Assembly: GCA_002493085.1 (NCBI GenBank)
Contig: DKXQ01000052.1
Location: forward strand, 1-44,139
Source of the DNA: Lachnoclostridium sp. UBA7122
Lineage (GTDB): Bacteria; Bacillota; Clostridia; Lachnospirales; Lachnospiraceae
Reading direction: 5' to 3'
Length of the DNA stretch: 44,139 nucleotides
The position numbers and the translations under genes were made by a program. The notes below the pieces were generated by a model. It was not told where the DNA came from, did no database searches, and was given only the letters and a program-made list of their open reading frames with translations. Positions 42,603-44,139 of the stretch are shown one piece after another. Each line of letters begins with the position of its first letter. Within the stretch, counting starts at the first letter, position 1.

Positions 42603-44054
42603 TTATTTTTTCTGCCAACGCTGGTATTTCTTCCCTAATTCCAAAGCATAACTGTCCCCAACTGCGTTTGCTGCATCAATGCCTTTCTTGTACAGATTAC
42701 TATACAGGTTATCCTCCTTTTGCCGCAAGTAGGGTTTGCACCAGTCCCACAGCTCTTGCGCCTTCTGGGGATAATTGCTGATAATCTCTGCACACCGTTC
42801 CAAAATAAAATTGAACAAATTTATCCATTGGATTTCTTCTAACTTTGTGTGCTGCCGCAATTGCATCAGATTCTGATATGCCTTGTCCCATTTTCCAAAC
42901 TGTACCTGGTGTCTGATTAAATCATGCCATACAGAAATAATCTCTTTATTATTGCCCTTTTCCCGCACTATAGCCAAACTTTTTTCTAATAGCCCTTCAT
43001 TGCGTTCTTCTAAGACAATATCCTTATTATAAGAAATCAATTGGGCAATCTGCCTGCTATCCCATTCTGATACACTGCCCTGCCATATCTGCACCAATTC
43101 CCCTGCAATATCCAGCTCCCACATATCAATCGCACTCTCTATGGCATCATGGATATCCCATGCATTGATATCTGGATCTATCTGCATATTCCTAGTATAG
43201 CCACATGCACAATCAAAATTAGCATTTCCTGCCCGCTCAAAAAGCGCATCATATTTTCCGCCCTGATTATATTTTCCAAGCAATGCTGTCAGCAATTCCA
43301 GCGTACTTCCAATTCCCTGAAAAGAATTGTTTTCCCTGTCCTTTAACTCCTCCTTGAATAAGGAAACAACAAGGCTTTCTTTTTCCTGATGCCCGTAAAA
43401 CAAATAATATGCTAACCGCAGACGGTTTGTATAATTCCCGTCATAAGTCCCTTCTTGCCCGTCATATTGTTCCTGATAACAAACTTCTGAGAAATCTCCA
43501 GAAACCACTTTTTCATACAATGGTTTTTGGCGCACTATCAATTTTCTTAAAAGTGGTTCTATTTGCTGTGCTTTAAGCACGGCCCAGACAAGCTGCCATG
43601 CAATACTTCCATCCCGAAGTGCGCCCAATGCCTCCGCAAAAGGAAACCAGCGTGCCCCGTCAACTTCGCCAGACAAAACCAGTTCTTTCTTTTTCGCATA
43701 TGCACAGAATCCCAGCATAAGCATATCTTTTTTCCCATAGGGATAACTCTTTATATATTCTACTTTCTCTACGTCTAAACCAATTTCTTCCTTCACTTCG
43801 CGTACAACTGTTTCCTCTGCGCTTTCCCCAAGCTTCATCACACCGGCAACGCATACATAATTTGTCGTTGACACATAGTTTTGCCTTAACAGCGCAATCT
43901 CATTTTCTTCATTGACAACGGCACAAATAATAGAGGTTGTAAACATATCCCACATAGGTGTCTTGCAATTTTCACAGTATGGAATAACGCCTTCATCACC
44001 AATTTCCTTTTTTATCAATTCCCGCCCACAATGTGGGCAATATGTAAATTTCAT
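42603..44054 (-). CDS. zinc-ribbon NUDIX hydrolase fused to a long helical domain
   Basis: The 483-residue protein has a zinc ribbon (Cys6, 9, 27, 30: CPHC and CENC), then a NUDIX domain with a perfect Nudix box at about 71-93 (GVMKLGESAEETVVREVKEE in part). This is the NudC-like arrangement, whose members hydrolyse NAD(H) or NAD-capped RNA or other nucleoside diphosphates. The remaining 330 residues, from about 150, are mostly helical and rich in Trp, Gln and Glu, with repeat-like segments suggestive of a TPR-type solenoid; I do not know this domain. The start overlaps the TGA of an upstream minus-strand gene (ATGA), so it is coupled to it. The last bases are next to the IS200 remnant. Confidence 0.85.
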   Translation of the reverse strand: MKFTYCPHCGRELIKKEIGDEGVIPYCENCKTPMWDMFTTSIICAVVNEENEIALLRQNYVSTTNYVCVAGVMKLGESAEETVVREVKEEIGLDVEKVEYIKSYPYGKKDMLMLGFCAYAKKKELVLSGEVDGARWFPFAEALGALRDGSIAWQLVWAVLKAQQIEPLLRKLIVRQKPLYEKVVSGDFSEVCYQEQYDGQEGTYDGNYTNRLRLAYYLFYGHQEKESLVVSLFKEELKDRENNSFQGIGSTLELLTALLGKYNQGGKYDALFERAGNANFDCACGYTRNMQIDPDINAWDIHDAIESAIDMWELDIAGELVQIWQGSVSEWDSRQIAQLISYNKDIVLEERNEGLLEKSLAIVREKGNNKEIISVWHDLIRHQVQFGKWDKAYQNLMQLRQHTKLEEIQWINLFNFILERCAEIISNYPQKAQELWDWCKPYLRQKEDNLYSNLYKKGIDAANAVGDSYALELGKKYQRWQKK

Positions 44055-44139
44055 AATAAATCAGCAAGGAAACCCACTGCCTTTTTAATTTTCTTATAAC
44101 TTATGCTTCCCTTATTTAGGAACTGCAAATAATTAAATT
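44051..44139 (-). CDS. 3' end of a gene running off the window
   Basis: On the minus strand an open frame enters at 44139 and ends TGA at 44051-44053, giving a basic C-terminal tail (LNKGSISYKKIKKAVGFLAD). The stop overlaps the NUDIX start codon as ATGA. Twenty-eight residues are too few to name a family. Confidence 0.55.
   Translation of the reverse strand, partial: FNYLQFLNKGSISYKKIKKAVGFLADLL

Overview
The window is a low-GC, AT-rich chromosomal segment from a spore-forming Gram-positive anaerobe, most like Lachnospiraceae (Clostridia). I base this on gene content and order (recN-spoIVB-spo0A; murB-rapZ-whiA-HPr/Crh-like-dnaE-pfkA; comEA/comEC), on the AGGAGG-type ribosome sites, and on the sporulation genes. 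I do not assign a genus. All family names come from reading motifs; no database search was run.

Layout. 1-10051: yebC, a 1581-residue surface protein made of bacterial Ig-like (BIG2) modules, then recN, spoIVB and spo0A. 10151-11858: glycogen synthase glgA and a tRNA-Arg(ACG). 11907-19878: a cell-envelope, carbon-control and replication block (murB with an unusual insertion, rapZ, whiA, an HPr-family protein with Glu at the phospho-His position and so Crh-like, dnaE, pfkA). 20005-21645: an acidic membrane-anchored protein whose ribosome site is separated from its start codon by a three-way-junction element, a DtxR-like regulator and a methyltransferase.

21778-26744 is an accessory island. 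It holds a polysaccharide deacetylase cut off in its catalytic domain, IS200/IS605-like debris, two large serine recombinases facing away from each other, and three small ORFs between them, one an N-terminally truncated acetyltransferase with its own strong promoter. 26748-31566 is a complete response regulator-kinase-ABC transporter unit on the minus strand, of the kind that often senses or resists peptides. 31755-34959 is arginine biosynthesis (argC, argB, argD, with no argJ), followed by a YdcZ-type membrane protein.

35556-41913 is a likely single transcription unit: a folded leader, comEA, a response regulator, a HAMP histidine kinase, a GerMN lipoprotein and comEC. DNA-uptake genes thus enclose a signalling trio that resembles actinobacterial MtrA-MtrB-LpqB. 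From 41883 to the end the DNA looks disturbed again: a frameshifted phage/ICE nuclease-like fragment overlapping the end of comEC, a truncated IS200 transposase, and a zinc-ribbon NUDIX protein fused to a long helical domain and translationally coupled to a gene that runs off the window.

The strongest leads for something new are the structured element between ribosome site and start codon at 19917-20007, the regulator trio inside the com operon, the Crh-like protein, and the interrupted deacetylase beside the serine recombinases.
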